Assembly: GCF_004340945.1 (NCBI RefSeq) | Contig: NZ_SLYD01000001.1 | Coordinates: 496,001-560,000 of the forward strand | DNA: 64,000 nt | Direction: 5' to 3' | Origin: Sphingomonas sp. PP-F2F-A104-K0414 | Lineage (GTDB): Bacteria; Pseudomonadota; Alphaproteobacteria; Sphingomonadales; Sphingomonadaceae | In this document: positions 17,849-26,590 of the stretch, one piece after another | How positions within the stretch are numbered: the stretch's first letter is position 1 | Layout of the letters: every line of letters starts with the position of its first letter | Notes under the pieces: model-generated | What the model was told of the DNA's origin: nothing | Databases searched by the model: none | Seen by the model: only the letters and a program-made list of their open reading frames with translations | Made by a program: the position numbers and the translations under genes

Positions 17849-18868
17849 TCAAACCGCGCGTGCCTCGAGCGCCGCGGCCGCCTGCGCCATCAGCCCGCCG
17901 ATGATGTCGGCGACCGGCTCCTCGCGCTTGACCATGCCGACCGACTGGCCCGCCATCACCGAGCCATGCTCGACATCGCCGTCGATCACCGCGCGCCGCA
18001 ACGCACCCGCCCAATAATGCTCGATCTGCAACTGCGCCTCGGCCATCTCGACCCGGCCACCGTCCAGGTGGCCCGCAACCTCACGCTGCTTCGCCGTGAA
18101 CAGCTCGCTCGACGCATTCTTCAGCGCGCGCACCGGAATCACCGGAAGCCGCGCATCGATCTGCACGCTGGCAATCGCGTCGCGCGCCGACGCCCGGATG
18201 AACGCCTTCTTGAAATTGGCGTGCGCGATCGACTCGGTCGCGCAGACGAACAACGTGCCGAGCTGGACGCCCGCCGCACCCATGTCGAGATACCCCGCGA
18301 TCGCCTCGCCGCGACCGATCCCGCCGGCGACGAACACGGGGACCTGCTCGGCGATCTCGGGCAGCATCTCCTGCGCGAGCACGCTGGTCGAGACCGGGCC
18401 GATATGGCCGCCGGCCTCCATCCCCTCGATCACCAGCGCGTCGACGCCCGAGCGGATCAGCTTCTTCGCAAGCGCCAGCGCGGGCGAGAACGCGATCAGC
18501 TTGGCACCCGTCTCCTTGATCGCCTCGATGCTGCCCTTGGGCGGCAGGCCACCGGCGAGCACGACGTGGCCGACCTGATGCTTGGCGCAGACCGCGATCA
18601 GCTCGAACAGGTCGGGGTGCATCGTGATCAGGTTCACGCCGAACGGCTTGGTCGTGAGAGCCTTGGTCGCGGCGATCTCGGTATCGAGCAGCGCGGGAGT
18701 CATCGCGCCGCACGCGATCACGCCGAACCCGCCCGCGTTCGAGATCGCCGACACGAGGTGCCGCTCGCTCACCCAGGACATCGCACCGCCGAGAATCGCG
18801 ACCTCGCTGCCCAGAAATGCGGCGCCACGCGCCATCCGGCGGGCCAGCCGCTCAGTACCGATCGTCAT
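17849..18868 (-). CDS. NAD(P)H-dependent flavin oxidoreductase / nitronate monooxygenase family
   Basis: The 339-residue FMN-binding TIM-barrel protein of the 2-nitropropane dioxygenase family shows AILGGAMSWVSERHLVSAISNAGGFGVIA at the N-terminus, ALVIEGMEAGGHIG and FVAGGIGRGEAIAGYLDMGAAGVQLGTLFVC as phosphate-binding glycine-rich loops. The family includes true nitronate monooxygenases and NADH:quinone-type reductases; the sequence alone does not decide. Its upstream region holds an 18-bp tandem repeat and a family C palindrome. Confidence 0.88.
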   Translation of the reverse strand: MTIGTERLARRMARGAAFLGSEVAILGGAMSWVSERHLVSAISNAGGFGVIACGAMTPALLDTEIAATKALTTKPFGVNLITMHPDLFELIAVCAKHQVGHVVLAGGLPPKGSIEAIKETGAKLIAFSPALALAKKLIRSGVDALVIEGMEAGGHIGPVSTSVLAQEMLPEIAEQVPVFVAGGIGRGEAIAGYLDMGAAGVQLGTLFVCATESIAHANFKKAFIRASARDAIASVQIDARLPVIPVRALKNASSELFTAKQREVAGHLDGGRVEMAEAQLQIEHYWAGALRRAVIDGDVEHGSVMAGQSVGMVKREEPVADIIGGLMAQAAAALEARAV

Positions 18869-18880
18869 GCATCCATCCCC

Positions 18881-18934
18881 GTCGTCGCAACCCTGTTTGT
18901 CGTCGCAACTTTGTTTGTCGTTGCAATCACGTCC
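18881..18934. repeat. Three 18-bp tandem repeat units
   Basis: GTCGTCGCAACCCTGTTT, GTCGTCGCAACTTTGTTT and GTCGTTGCAATCACGTCC follow one another without a gap, 12 bp upstream of the flavin oxidoreductase start codon. Confidence 0.8.
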
Positions 18935-18951
18935 GCTATCCCAACTCTATA

Positions 18952-19034
18952 CGTCATCCCAGCGAAAGCTGGGATCTCCCGGTGATAGCGTGGGCCCTTG
19001 CCGCGGGAGACCCCAGCTTTCGCTGGCGTGACGG
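18952..19034. repeat. Palindromic repeat, family C
   Basis: CGTCATCCCAGCGAAAGCTGGGAT pairs with ACCCCAGCTTTCGCTGGCGTGACG. Other copies are at 35199 and 39155. It lies just downstream of lysC and may help end its transcript. Confidence 0.9.
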
Positions 19035-19061
19035 TGTGGGCTGGGGTTACGGTGTTGTAAC

Positions 19062-20315
19062 TCAAGCCGCATCCTCAGCATCAAGCCCGTACGCCGTGTG
19101 CAGAACACGCACCGCCAGCTCGGTATAATCCTCTTCGATCAGCACGCTGACCTTGATCTCCGACGTCGCGATCGCCTGGATGTTGATGCCGCGCTCGCCG
19201 AGCGTCGTGAACATCGTCGAGGCGACGCCCGCATGGCTGCGCATCCCGACGCCGACGACGGACACCTTGGCGACGCGCGTGTCGTGGACGATCGTCGCAT
19301 AGCCGATCGCGTCCTTCGCCTTGTCGAGCACGTCGAGCGAGCGCGCGAGATCGGCCGCCGGCACCGTGAAGGTCACGTCCGTGGATCCGGTCGAATGCGC
19401 AACGTTCTGCACGATCATGTCGACGTTGATCCCCGCATCCGCGAGCGGCGCGAAGATCGCCGCGACCGAGCCCGGCCGATCGCTGACCTGCGTCAGGGTG
19501 ATCTTCGCCTCGTTCTTGTCGTGCGCGATGCCGGTGATGAGCTGGCGTTCCATATCGTCGATTTCCTCTTCGCCCACGATCAACGTGCCGCGGTGTCCGT
19601 CATTGGTGTCGCCATCCTCGAACGAGGACAATACGCGCACGCGCACATTCTCTTTCATCGCCAGGCCGACAGAGCGCGTCTGCAACACCTTGGCACCGAC
19701 GCTGGCGAGTTCCAGCATCTCTTCGTACGTGACCTTGCTCAGCTTCCGCGCGCGCGGCACGATCCGGGGGTCGGTCGTGTAGACGCCGTCGACGTCGGTA
19801 TAGATGTCGCAGCGGTCGGCCTTCATCGCCGCTGCCATCGCCACCGCCGACGTATCCGAGCCGCCGCGACCGAGCGTCGTGACGCGCTGGCCGTCCGCGA
19901 CGCCCTGGAAACCGGGGATCACGGCGACGACACCGTCGGCGAGGCTCGCATCGAGCGCGGCCGTATCGATCTCGCCGATCCGCGCCGATCCGTGCGCGTC
20001 GGACGTGTTGATCGGCAACTGCCAGCCAAGCCACGAACGCGCCTTGCAGCCCGCCGCCTGGAGCGCGATCGCGAGCAGGCCGCTCGTGATCTGCTCGCCG
20101 GCCGAGACGACGACGTCATATTCCTTCGCGTCGTACAGCGACGACGCCTCGCGGCAGAAGCCGACCAGCCGGTCGGTCTCGCCCGCCATCGCGGAGACGA
20201 CGACGGCGACCTGGTTGCCAGCGTCGACTTCGCGCTTCACGCGCGCGGCGACGTTGCGGATCCGCTCGATCCCAGCCATCGACGTCCCGCCGAATTTCAT
20301 CACGATACGGGCCAT
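19062..20315 (-). CDS. lysC: Aspartate kinase
   Basis: The 417-residue enzyme phosphorylates L-aspartate as the first step towards Lys, Thr, Met and diaminopimelate. It opens with the kinase motif MARIVMKFGGTSMAG, contains TTLGRGGSDTSAVAMAAAM, and ends with two ACT regulatory domains (about residues 260-410; for example LTQVSDRPGSVAAIFAPLADAGINVDMI), which imply feedback inhibition by Lys and/or Thr. I set the start at the ATG at 20315; earlier in-frame residues do not match the family. It is divergent from ubiG by 52 bp. Confidence 0.96.
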   Translation of the reverse strand: MARIVMKFGGTSMAGIERIRNVAARVKREVDAGNQVAVVVSAMAGETDRLVGFCREASSLYDAKEYDVVVSAGEQITSGLLAIALQAAGCKARSWLGWQLPINTSDAHGSARIGEIDTAALDASLADGVVAVIPGFQGVADGQRVTTLGRGGSDTSAVAMAAAMKADRCDIYTDVDGVYTTDPRIVPRARKLSKVTYEEMLELASVGAKVLQTRSVGLAMKENVRVRVLSSFEDGDTNDGHRGTLIVGEEEIDDMERQLITGIAHDKNEAKITLTQVSDRPGSVAAIFAPLADAGINVDMIVQNVAHSTGSTDVTFTVPAADLARSLDVLDKAKDAIGYATIVHDTRVAKVSVVGVGMRSHAGVASTMFTTLGERGINIQAIATSEIKVSVLIEEDYTELAVRVLHTAYGLDAEDAA

Positions 20316-20367
20316 TGGCAGCGCAAATCCCTTTGGGTCGAAGCGGCGGCCCTGATAGGTAGCGCGC

Positions 20368-21108
20368 ATGATACTGGCAAGCGACACGCACAATAACGCA
20401 ACAATCGATCCGCGCGAGGCCGCGCATTTCGGCACGATGGCGAAGGACTGGTGGGATCCAAAGGGCTCTTCGGCCCCGCTCCACAAGCTCAACCCGCCGC
20501 GGCTGCGCTATATTCGCGAGCAGGTCGACGCGCATTGGGGGAGCGATGGTTCGACCTTCACGCCGCTGGAGGGGAAGACCGCGCTCGACGTCGGCTGTGG
20601 CGCGGGGTTGCTGTGCGAGCCGTTGGCCCGGCTCGGCGCCACAGTGACGGGGATCGACGCCGCGCCGGAGAATATCGCGGTGGCGGAGATCCATGCGGCT
20701 CAGAGTGGTCTTGCGATCGACTACCGCGCGGGAGGCGTCGAGGGGCTAGCCGGACAATTCGACCTCGTCACCAGCCTTGAGGTGATCGAGCATGTCAGCG
20801 ACCCTGCGGGCTTCGTGCGCGGTCTAGCGCGGACTTTGGCAGAGGGCGGGTTGCTGATTCTTTCGACGCCCAACCGGACGCCGTTGTCGCGGCTCGCGAT
20901 GATCACGGTGGCGGAGGGTGCTGGGGTTATTCCAAAGGGTACGCATGACTGGAACAAGTTCCTGACGCCCGAGGAACTGACCGCACTGCTGAAAGACGCG
21001 GGTCTCCGCGTGACGGATACGCGGGGGCTGAGCTTCTCGCCCGCGACTGGCTTCACGCTGAGTGACTCGACGAGCCTCGATTACTTCCTGACCGCGGTAA
21101 AAGCCTGA
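20368..21108 (+). CDS. ubiG: Ubiquinone biosynthesis O-methyltransferase UbiG
   Basis: The 246-residue class I SAM-dependent methyltransferase carries out both O-methylations of the ubiquinone ring. It shows the family start DPREAAHFGTMAKDWWDPKGSSAPLHKLNPPRLRYIR, the SAM motif ALDVGCGAGLLCEPLARLGATVTGIDA, and FDLVTSLEVIEHVSDPAGFV. The C-terminal HDWNKFLTPEELTALLKDAGL is also typical. It is divergent from lysC; a family B repeat begins 17 bp after its stop. Confidence 0.96.
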   Translation: MILASDTHNNATIDPREAAHFGTMAKDWWDPKGSSAPLHKLNPPRLRYIREQVDAHWGSDGSTFTPLEGKTALDVGCGAGLLCEPLARLGATVTGIDAAPENIAVAEIHAAQSGLAIDYRAGGVEGLAGQFDLVTSLEVIEHVSDPAGFVRGLARTLAEGGLLILSTPNRTPLSRLAMITVAEGAGVIPKGTHDWNKFLTPEELTALLKDAGLRVTDTRGLSFSPATGFTLSDSTSLDYFLTAVKA

Positions 21109-21124
21109 CTCGTGGCCCACACGC

Positions 21125-21230
21125 CACCTCCCCGGCGAAGGCCGAGGCCCAGTTGGGAACGCCAGGGTAACGAAGCGCGATCGCTAATCATCACCGTCCC
21201 CCAACTGGGCCCCGGCCTCCGCCGGGGTGG
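21125..21230. repeat. Palindromic repeat, family B
   Basis: CTCCCCGGCGAAGGCCGAGGCCCAGTTGGG pairs with CCCAACTGGGCCCCGGCCTCCGCCGGGG. It lies between ubiG and the GT39-like gene and is followed 35 bp later by a family D copy. Confidence 0.9.
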
Positions 21231-21264
21231 GGCCGAATGACGAGCCGAAGCACTCCCCAAAATT

Positions 21265-21317
21265 GTTCACCCGCGAAGGCGGGTGCCCAGTCTGGGCACC
21301 CGCCTTCGCGGGTGAAC
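21265..21317. repeat. Perfect 26-bp-arm palindrome, family D
   Basis: The left arm at 21265-21290 and right arm at 21292-21317 are exact reverse complements with a single central base (GTTCACCCGCGAAGGCGGGT...). The right arm contains a candidate GTG start (21312) of the next gene, so a transcript would bury that codon in a stable hairpin. Confidence 0.95.
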
Positions 21318-22751
21318 ATACTTCTGATGCTCGCAGCGCTGACGATCCTCTTCACCACCCTCGCGCTCCTACGCTCGGTGGACCACGACGAGAGCCAATA
21401 CGTCGCCGCCGCCGCGCTGACCGCCCACGGCCTCCTCCCCTACCGGGACTTCGCGTACCTACAGACCCCTCTCCAACCCTATCTCTTCGCGCCCGTCGCA
21501 CTTCTAGCCGGCAGTTGGACCTGGCCAGCCCTCCGCATCCTCAACGCCCTGCTCGGCATCGCAACGATAGCCTGTGTCCACACCGCCGCCCGCACCCTCG
21601 GCGCCAAACCCAAAGCCGCCCTCACCTGCGCAGCCGTGTTCGCCACCTGCGACATCCTCCTCTTCAGCATCGGCACAGCCCGCAACGACGCGCTCCCCGC
21701 AGCCCTGCTCGCCGCAGCCCTCCCCCTGATCGTCCGCCCCGCCACCACGCGCAAAACCGCCGCGCTCGCCGGCCTCCTCCTCGCCAGCGCCGCCGCCGCG
21801 AAGATCTCCTATGCGTTTCCCGCGCTCGCCTACGGCCTCTACGCGCTGGTCGACCGCCGCCATCGCCCCGCCGCGGTCCTGCTCGGCACGCTCCCGGTTA
21901 TCGCCTTCGTCGCCTGGACCTATGCCGCCAGCCCGGCCGGCTTCGTGTTCGGCACTTTCACCTTCCCGGCGCGCGGCCCCGCCGAATATTACGCGCTGCG
22001 CCCGTGGAAGATGTCGCTTTCCGCAAAAGCAATCGACACGCTCAAGTTCCTCGCGCTCGGCGCAGCCCTGCCCGCGCTCGCGCTGGTCGCGCGCGACGCA
22101 TGGCGCCGCCGCACGGTAGACCTGCTCGACTGGCTGATCCTCGCCGGCCTGATCGCCGCACTCCTGCCGTTTCCAACCTGGCGGCAATATCTCCTCCCAG
22201 CCTTGCCAGCCCTGTTCGTCCGCCTATCGCTGATCCCGCCCCCGAGCCGCGCGTGGCGAATCGCGTTCGCCGTATTCGCCGCCGCCGGCATCGCCCCCTC
22301 CATCGCAGCGCTGGCAGATTCGGATGGCCTGTCGCTCACACAGGCCCTCCGCGAAGGCCGAGCGGTCGGCCGCGTCCTCGACCAACACGGACTCGCAGGA
22401 CCGATCGCGACGCTATCCCCGCAAATCCTCCCCCCAGCGAACCGCCTGCCCAACCCCGCCTTCGCCACCGGCCCCTTCTATTTCCGCAGCACGCACCTGC
22501 TAACCGGATCTCAAGAACACGCGCTCCACCTGATCTCGCGAGCGCGCATGAAACTCGACGGATCGACGATCCTAACCGGAGGCGAAGGCCCCGCGACAAG
22601 CGGCGATGCCAGCCTCGACCAAGCCCTCGCCACCGCCGCACGCGACGCCGGTTACGAGCCGATCCCGATCCCCGGCACGCGCTTCACCGCGTTCACGCCG
22701 CCAGCCCACACCCCTGCTTCGCCGCGACCAGCCCCGCATAATAGTCCATGA
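21312..22751 (+). CDS. GT39-like polytopic membrane glycosyltransferase
   Basis: The roughly 479-residue integral membrane protein has about ten helices. Just after the first helix it shows SVDHDESQYVAAA, an acidic DHDE motif in the first periplasmic loop like that of ArnT/PMT-type (GT39/GT-C) enzymes that use polyprenyl-phosphate sugars. GLLPYRDFAYLQTPLQPYLFAPV is also typical. Start candidates are ATG 21237, GTG 21312 and ATG 21327; from 21237 the first 25 residues would be encoded by repeat DNA. None has a good ribosome site. Its 3' end overlaps the convergent GT4 gene by 59 bp. Confidence 0.8.
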   Translation: MNILLMLAALTILFTTLALLRSVDHDESQYVAAAALTAHGLLPYRDFAYLQTPLQPYLFAPVALLAGSWTWPALRILNALLGIATIACVHTAARTLGAKPKAALTCAAVFATCDILLFSIGTARNDALPAALLAAALPLIVRPATTRKTAALAGLLLASAAAAKISYAFPALAYGLYALVDRRHRPAAVLLGTLPVIAFVAWTYAASPAGFVFGTFTFPARGPAEYYALRPWKMSLSAKAIDTLKFLALGAALPALALVARDAWRRRTVDLLDWLILAGLIAALLPFPTWRQYLLPALPALFVRLSLIPPPSRAWRIAFAVFAAAGIAPSIAALADSDGLSLTQALREGRAVGRVLDQHGLAGPIATLSPQILPPANRLPNPAFATGPFYFRSTHLLTGSQEHALHLISRARMKLDGSTILTGGEGPATSGDASLDQALATAARDAGYEPIPIPGTRFTAFTPPAHTPASPRPAPHNSP

Positions 22752-23877
22752 GCTCGACCGCATGCTCGCGGTCGCTGCGGACGTGCCGCGCCGCCACCGC
22801 CGCCGCGCGCCGCAGCAACGCGGGGTCGCGCGCGAACAACCGCCCAATCGCCGCCGCCGCGCTCTCCGCATCACGCGCCGCGTAAAGCTCGCTGGCGTGG
22901 CGGTCGGCGACTTCCGCGCAGCCACCCGTATCCGGCACGATCAGCGGCAGGCCCGATGCCATCGCCTCCGAGGCGACCAGCCCGAACGGCTCCGCCTCCG
23001 ACCCGTGGATCAGCGCATCGCAACTCGCCATGATCCGCGCGAGCCGCTCCCGATCGTACACCGGCGCGAACATCCGGATATGCGGCGACCCGCCGATCCG
23101 CCGCTGGATCGCCTTGGTCTGCGCACCCGCACCAATCAGGATCAGTCCGACCGGCAAAGTCGCCCCCGCGCACGCCACCGCATCGACCACCAAAGGCCAG
23201 CGCTTCTCGCCGTGATGCCGCCCGAGCCCGAGCAGCAGCATGCCGTCCTCGGGCAACCCGCACTGCTGCAGCAACGCCGCGCGCAACCGCGTATCGCGCA
23301 GATCGGGAGAGAAATGCCCGCGCTCGATCCCCAGCGGCATCGCCGCGTCGATCCGCACCCCGCGCGCGCGCAATCGCTTTTCCAGCGCCGGGCCGTTAGT
23401 GACGACGACATCGTATTTCTCTAGAAAGCGCTTCATGTACCGGCTGTACCAAGCGAAGCCGCGTTCGATCTGATCGTAACTCGCGACGCCGGCGAACCAG
23501 CGCTGGGCATACGCCGCGATATTGTCGTTGTGCATGAAGAAGGACTTTACCGCGCGTCCCTCCCAGTCTCCGACGAACCACGCTGGCCGCCACGGCGAGC
23601 AGCACTCAACCACGTCCGGATCGAGATCGTCAAGCACGCGGTGGATCGCCGCCCGATCCCAGAACAACCCGTAGTTGCGATCGAACGGCATGCCCGGCGA
23701 CTTGAGGTAGAGGATCCGCCCGCCGCCCGGCCGTTCCTCGACGCGGTCCTCCCTGCCGGGCGCGACGACGATCAGTTCATGGCCCATGTCGGCCATGATC
23801 CCCATCTTCCGATCGACATAGGTCCGCACGCCGCCACCAGTCGGCGAGTAGAACTCGTTGACGTCGACGATTCTCAT
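22693..23877 (-). CDS. Glycosyltransferase family 4 (GT-B fold)
   Basis: The 394-residue protein has the GT4 architecture: an N-terminal acceptor domain opening IVDVNEFYSPTGGGVRTYVDRK, and a C-terminal donor domain with LLLGLGRHHGEKRWPLVVDA, LIHGSEAEPFGLVASEAMASGLPLIVPDTGG (the E-x7-E nucleotide-sugar motif region) and ARDAESAAAAIGRLF. It is cytoplasmic or membrane-associated and transfers a sugar from a nucleotide donor. It lies 25 bp upstream of the DUF2141 gene on the same strand, so these genes may form one operon with the membrane protein at 24414. Confidence 0.9.
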   Translation of the reverse strand: MRIVDVNEFYSPTGGGVRTYVDRKMGIMADMGHELIVVAPGREDRVEERPGGGRILYLKSPGMPFDRNYGLFWDRAAIHRVLDDLDPDVVECCSPWRPAWFVGDWEGRAVKSFFMHNDNIAAYAQRWFAGVASYDQIERGFAWYSRYMKRFLEKYDVVVTNGPALEKRLRARGVRIDAAMPLGIERGHFSPDLRDTRLRAALLQQCGLPEDGMLLLGLGRHHGEKRWPLVVDAVACAGATLPVGLILIGAGAQTKAIQRRIGGSPHIRMFAPVYDRERLARIMASCDALIHGSEAEPFGLVASEAMASGLPLIVPDTGGCAEVADRHASELYAARDAESAAAAIGRLFARDPALLRRAAAVAARHVRSDREHAVELMDYYAGLVAAKQGCGLAA

Positions 23878-23901
23878 GGGACGATTCTCACCCCTCGGCC
23901 C

Positions 23902-24417
23902 TCATGGCGTGACAGGCCCGAACCCGCCGAGCCCGCGTAGATATTGCGCTGTGATCCGCACGCTCGTCACCCCCGCGCCGACCTCGACCAGCGCCTGCTC
24001 GACCTTGGGGCGCGACCGACCAAGCTTCACGTTACTCGCGAACCCGGCGCCGTCGGTCCAGACACTGAACTTGTTCTTCCCGTCGCGATTATGCGTCAGC
24101 AACAGCGCATAGCGGCCCGGCCGCGGCGCCCGGATGCACAGGATCGGCGACCCGGTTGGCGGCGTCGGCACCACGACCCGCCGAAACGTTTTGCCCGCCG
24201 CGATCAGCACGCGGTCGTCCTTGAGAAAATCCGCTTCCTCGCCCGGATAGAGTTCGAGCTTCAACTCGCCCGTGCGATCCTTCAGCCCGGTAATCTCGAC
24301 CGCGATCGCCGGGCCTTCCCCCGGCCGGCACGCCGCCGCATCGCTGCCCAGAACCTGTGCGCCTGCCGATCCCACCGAGACGACCGAAGCAACCAGAGCC
24401 AAGCCATAGCGAATCAT
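23902..24417 (-). CDS. DUF2141 domain-containing exported protein
   Basis: The 171-residue product has a signal peptide (GLALVASVVSVGSAGAQ) and then a DUF2141 domain: IAVEITGLKDRTGELKLELYPGEEADFL, RYALLLTHNRDGKNKF and a C-terminal VRITAQYLRG. The family is periplasmic and of unknown function. The start at 24417 gives a clean signal peptide and overlaps the upstream membrane protein stop (ATGA). A second DUF2141 protein lies at the right end of the window. Placement between two glycosyltransferase genes suggests an envelope-glycan context, which is inference. Confidence 0.85.
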   Translation of the reverse strand: MIRYGLALVASVVSVGSAGAQVLGSDAAACRPGEGPAIAVEITGLKDRTGELKLELYPGEEADFLKDDRVLIAAGKTFRRVVVPTPPTGSPILCIRAPRPGRYALLLTHNRDGKNKFSVWTDGAGFASNVKLGRSRPKVEQALVEVGAGVTSVRITAQYLRGLGGFGPVTP

Positions 24418-25430
24418 GCACGAATCCTGTCGAGTGCCGCGTGGATGCCGAACAGCACGATCAGACCGACATGCACGAGCAAGGTCGCCGCTGCCGTAAA
24501 CGCGATCAATTCCGACAGCGCCTGATCCTGCCCGATCAACAGGATCGCGATATTGGCGAACAACAGGTCCTTGTTCGGCACCAGCGGCAGGCGCGATACG
24601 AGCAGGCGTCCGGCGGCGAGGAACAGCCACATCCCCATCGGCACGCCCGGCAGCGCGAAATGCCACGCGAACGCGATCAGCACCGATCCGCACAGCAGCC
24701 GGATACAGTGGATCCCGAACACCCACCACAGCTTCGCCCTCGGCAACGAGAATACGCGGCGCGAGAAGATCAGGAATGGTAGCGAGATCGCCAGCGTCAC
24801 CCCCGCCGATGCCAGCACCGTCCGGAACTGATCGTGCGTCAGCAGATGCCGGCCGAGCGGCAACGCGATCGCCACCAGCAGCAGCGTGATCGCATTGCCC
24901 GCGATCGCCGACAGGATCGTGACGTCCTTCACCGCACCGAACGGCGACGCCACCATCCGTGCCTTAGCGCGCGCCCAGGCATAGAAATACGCGTCGCCCG
25001 AGTATCCGAACACCACCTCGTTCGCGATCCGCTTCTTGATCAGCGCGACGAGGCCGCCGAGCGGGATGCCCCACAGCCTGCGGAAGATGACGTAATCCCC
25101 GGTCGGCGGCGACATATAGAGCAGGCCGAAACACAGGTAGAAACGCGGATCGTGCGGCACCGAGCGCGTGAGTCCCGCCAGCCCATGCCCGAGCAGTTCG
25201 CGCCCCAGCCCGGCGATCATCGCCAGCGTGAGAACCGCGCCGATGATCGCGGGCCAGCGGCTGCCGATCGTCTTCAGCGGCTCCAGGCCGGCCCGGGCGA
25301 TATCGGCATAGCCCTCGGTGTCGGCAGTGTTCGCACGCGTGTTCAATCGCCGGTCCTCAAGCCATTCCGTCGCCCCTCGATCGGCCCAATAGCCGCCCGT
25401 CGGCACGCGTGCACGCAAAGTCGGTTTCAT
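24414..25430 (-). CDS. Polytopic membrane protein, lysylphosphatidylglycerol synthase/flippase-like
   Basis: The 338-residue protein has a hydrophilic N-terminus (about 55 residues) and then roughly eight transmembrane helices. It is reminiscent of the LPG-synthase TM domain/UPF0104 group (flippase-like), with conserved-looking segments LFLAAGRLLVSRLPLVPNKDLLFANIAILL and a PPTGDYVIFRRLWGIP loop. The match is weak and I cannot name a substrate. It is transcribed divergently from the GT4 at 25485 and is ATGA-coupled to DUF2141, so a role in lipid-linked glycan export is plausible. Confidence 0.65.
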   Translation of the reverse strand: MKPTLRARVPTGGYWADRGATEWLEDRRLNTRANTADTEGYADIARAGLEPLKTIGSRWPAIIGAVLTLAMIAGLGRELLGHGLAGLTRSVPHDPRFYLCFGLLYMSPPTGDYVIFRRLWGIPLGGLVALIKKRIANEVVFGYSGDAYFYAWARAKARMVASPFGAVKDVTILSAIAGNAITLLLVAIALPLGRHLLTHDQFRTVLASAGVTLAISLPFLIFSRRVFSLPRAKLWWVFGIHCIRLLCGSVLIAFAWHFALPGVPMGMWLFLAAGRLLVSRLPLVPNKDLLFANIAILLIGQDQALSELIAFTAAATLLVHVGLIVLFGIHAALDRIRA

Positions 25431-25484
25431 TCGGTCGCGATCTCCGCTCTATCAATCGCGCATTATGATGACCGCCATATTTCA

Positions 25485-26543
25485 GTGACGTCCCCGCCAC
25501 CGCTCGCCCGACACATCCTGACCTATGCCGAGGACCTGCGCGGCGGCGGGGTCGAGCGCGCGCAGCTGCGGCTCGCGCGCGGCTGGCTTGCGGCGGGGCG
25601 GCGGGTGACGCTGGCGATCGAGGATATTGCTGGGCCGCTGGCGGCGGAACTGCCGGAGGGGCTTGAGATCGTTTCGCCCTCGCGGCTGCTTGCGTTCCCG
25701 AAGGTCGTGCAGCGGCTCGCCCCGGACGTGATCTTCTGCCCCGGCAATTTCTACACCGGCATAGCGGCTTGGACCCGGCTGCGGCTCGGCAAGGCCTGCC
25801 CGCCGATCGTCGCCAAGATGTCCAACGCCCCCGCCCGCGCCGATCACGGCCGACTGATGCACGCCGCGCACCAACTCTGGCTCGCGCGGCATGGCAGCTT
25901 CCTCGATCACCTCGTCGCGATGACTCCGGCAACGGCGGACGAGGCGGCGCGAGCGACTCGCATGGTCGGCCGCACGAGCATCATCCCGAACCCGCCGGCG
26001 GTACCGATCCCGGGGGAGATGCCGGATTTACCCGCGCGCTACATCCTCGGCGTGGGGCGGCTCGAACCGCAGAAACGCTGGGACCGCCTGATCGCCGTGC
26101 TTCCGCTGCTGGTGGACCTGGCGATCCCACTGTTGATCCTCGGCGATGGCGACGAGCGGGGGGCGATCGAAACGCAGATTCGCGCGCTGGGTTTGGGGGA
26201 CCGTGTTCGCCTGCTCGGGCACAGCACCGACCCGCTGCCGGTGATGGCCCGCGCGCAGGTCGTCGTGCTGACCTCGGACTATGAAGGCGTACCCGGCGTG
26301 TTGCGCGAGGCGCTGTCGGTTGGCACGCCGGTGGTTTCGACCGATTCGAGCGCCGCGGTGGCGGAGATCATCGACCGCCCGGATCGCGGTACGATCGTCG
26401 CGCGGGACGATGCGGCGGGGCTGATCGCGGCGTTGGATGCATGGCTAGCGCCGACTGCGCAACGGCCGGAGCCTGTCCCGCAGCCCGGTACGGACTCGGC
26501 CGACCGCTATCTCGCGCTCTTCGACCAATTGGTAAGGCGGTAG
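25485..26543 (+). CDS. Glycosyltransferase family 4
   Basis: The roughly 352-residue GT4 enzyme has an N-terminal domain with ILTYAEDLRGGGVERAQLRLARGW, and a donor domain with YILGVGRLEPQKRWDRLIAVLPLL, LLILGDGDERGAIETQIRALGLGDRVRLLGH and VVLTSDYEGVPGVLREALSVGTPVVSTDSS (the nucleotide-sugar motif). I chose GTG 25485; the frame stays open upstream but only as a shadow of the divergent membrane protein. It is divergent from the 24414 membrane-protein gene with a short shared upstream region of 54 bp. Confidence 0.88.
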   Translation: MTSPPPLARHILTYAEDLRGGGVERAQLRLARGWLAAGRRVTLAIEDIAGPLAAELPEGLEIVSPSRLLAFPKVVQRLAPDVIFCPGNFYTGIAAWTRLRLGKACPPIVAKMSNAPARADHGRLMHAAHQLWLARHGSFLDHLVAMTPATADEAARATRMVGRTSIIPNPPAVPIPGEMPDLPARYILGVGRLEPQKRWDRLIAVLPLLVDLAIPLLILGDGDERGAIETQIRALGLGDRVRLLGHSTDPLPVMARAQVVVLTSDYEGVPGVLREALSVGTPVVSTDSSAAVAEIIDRPDRGTIVARDDAAGLIAALDAWLAPTAQRPEPVPQPGTDSADRYLALFDQLVRR

Positions 26544-26590
26544 CGCCTTACGTCTTTCCCCGCCTCATTGGCGGTCCGGCCCCCACCTTC

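Noticed and set aside
21227-22741. Second 504-codon frame overlapping the GT39-like gene on the same strand
   Set aside because: It is extremely rich in Arg and Pro with no domain; the alternative frame encodes a clean polytopic membrane protein.
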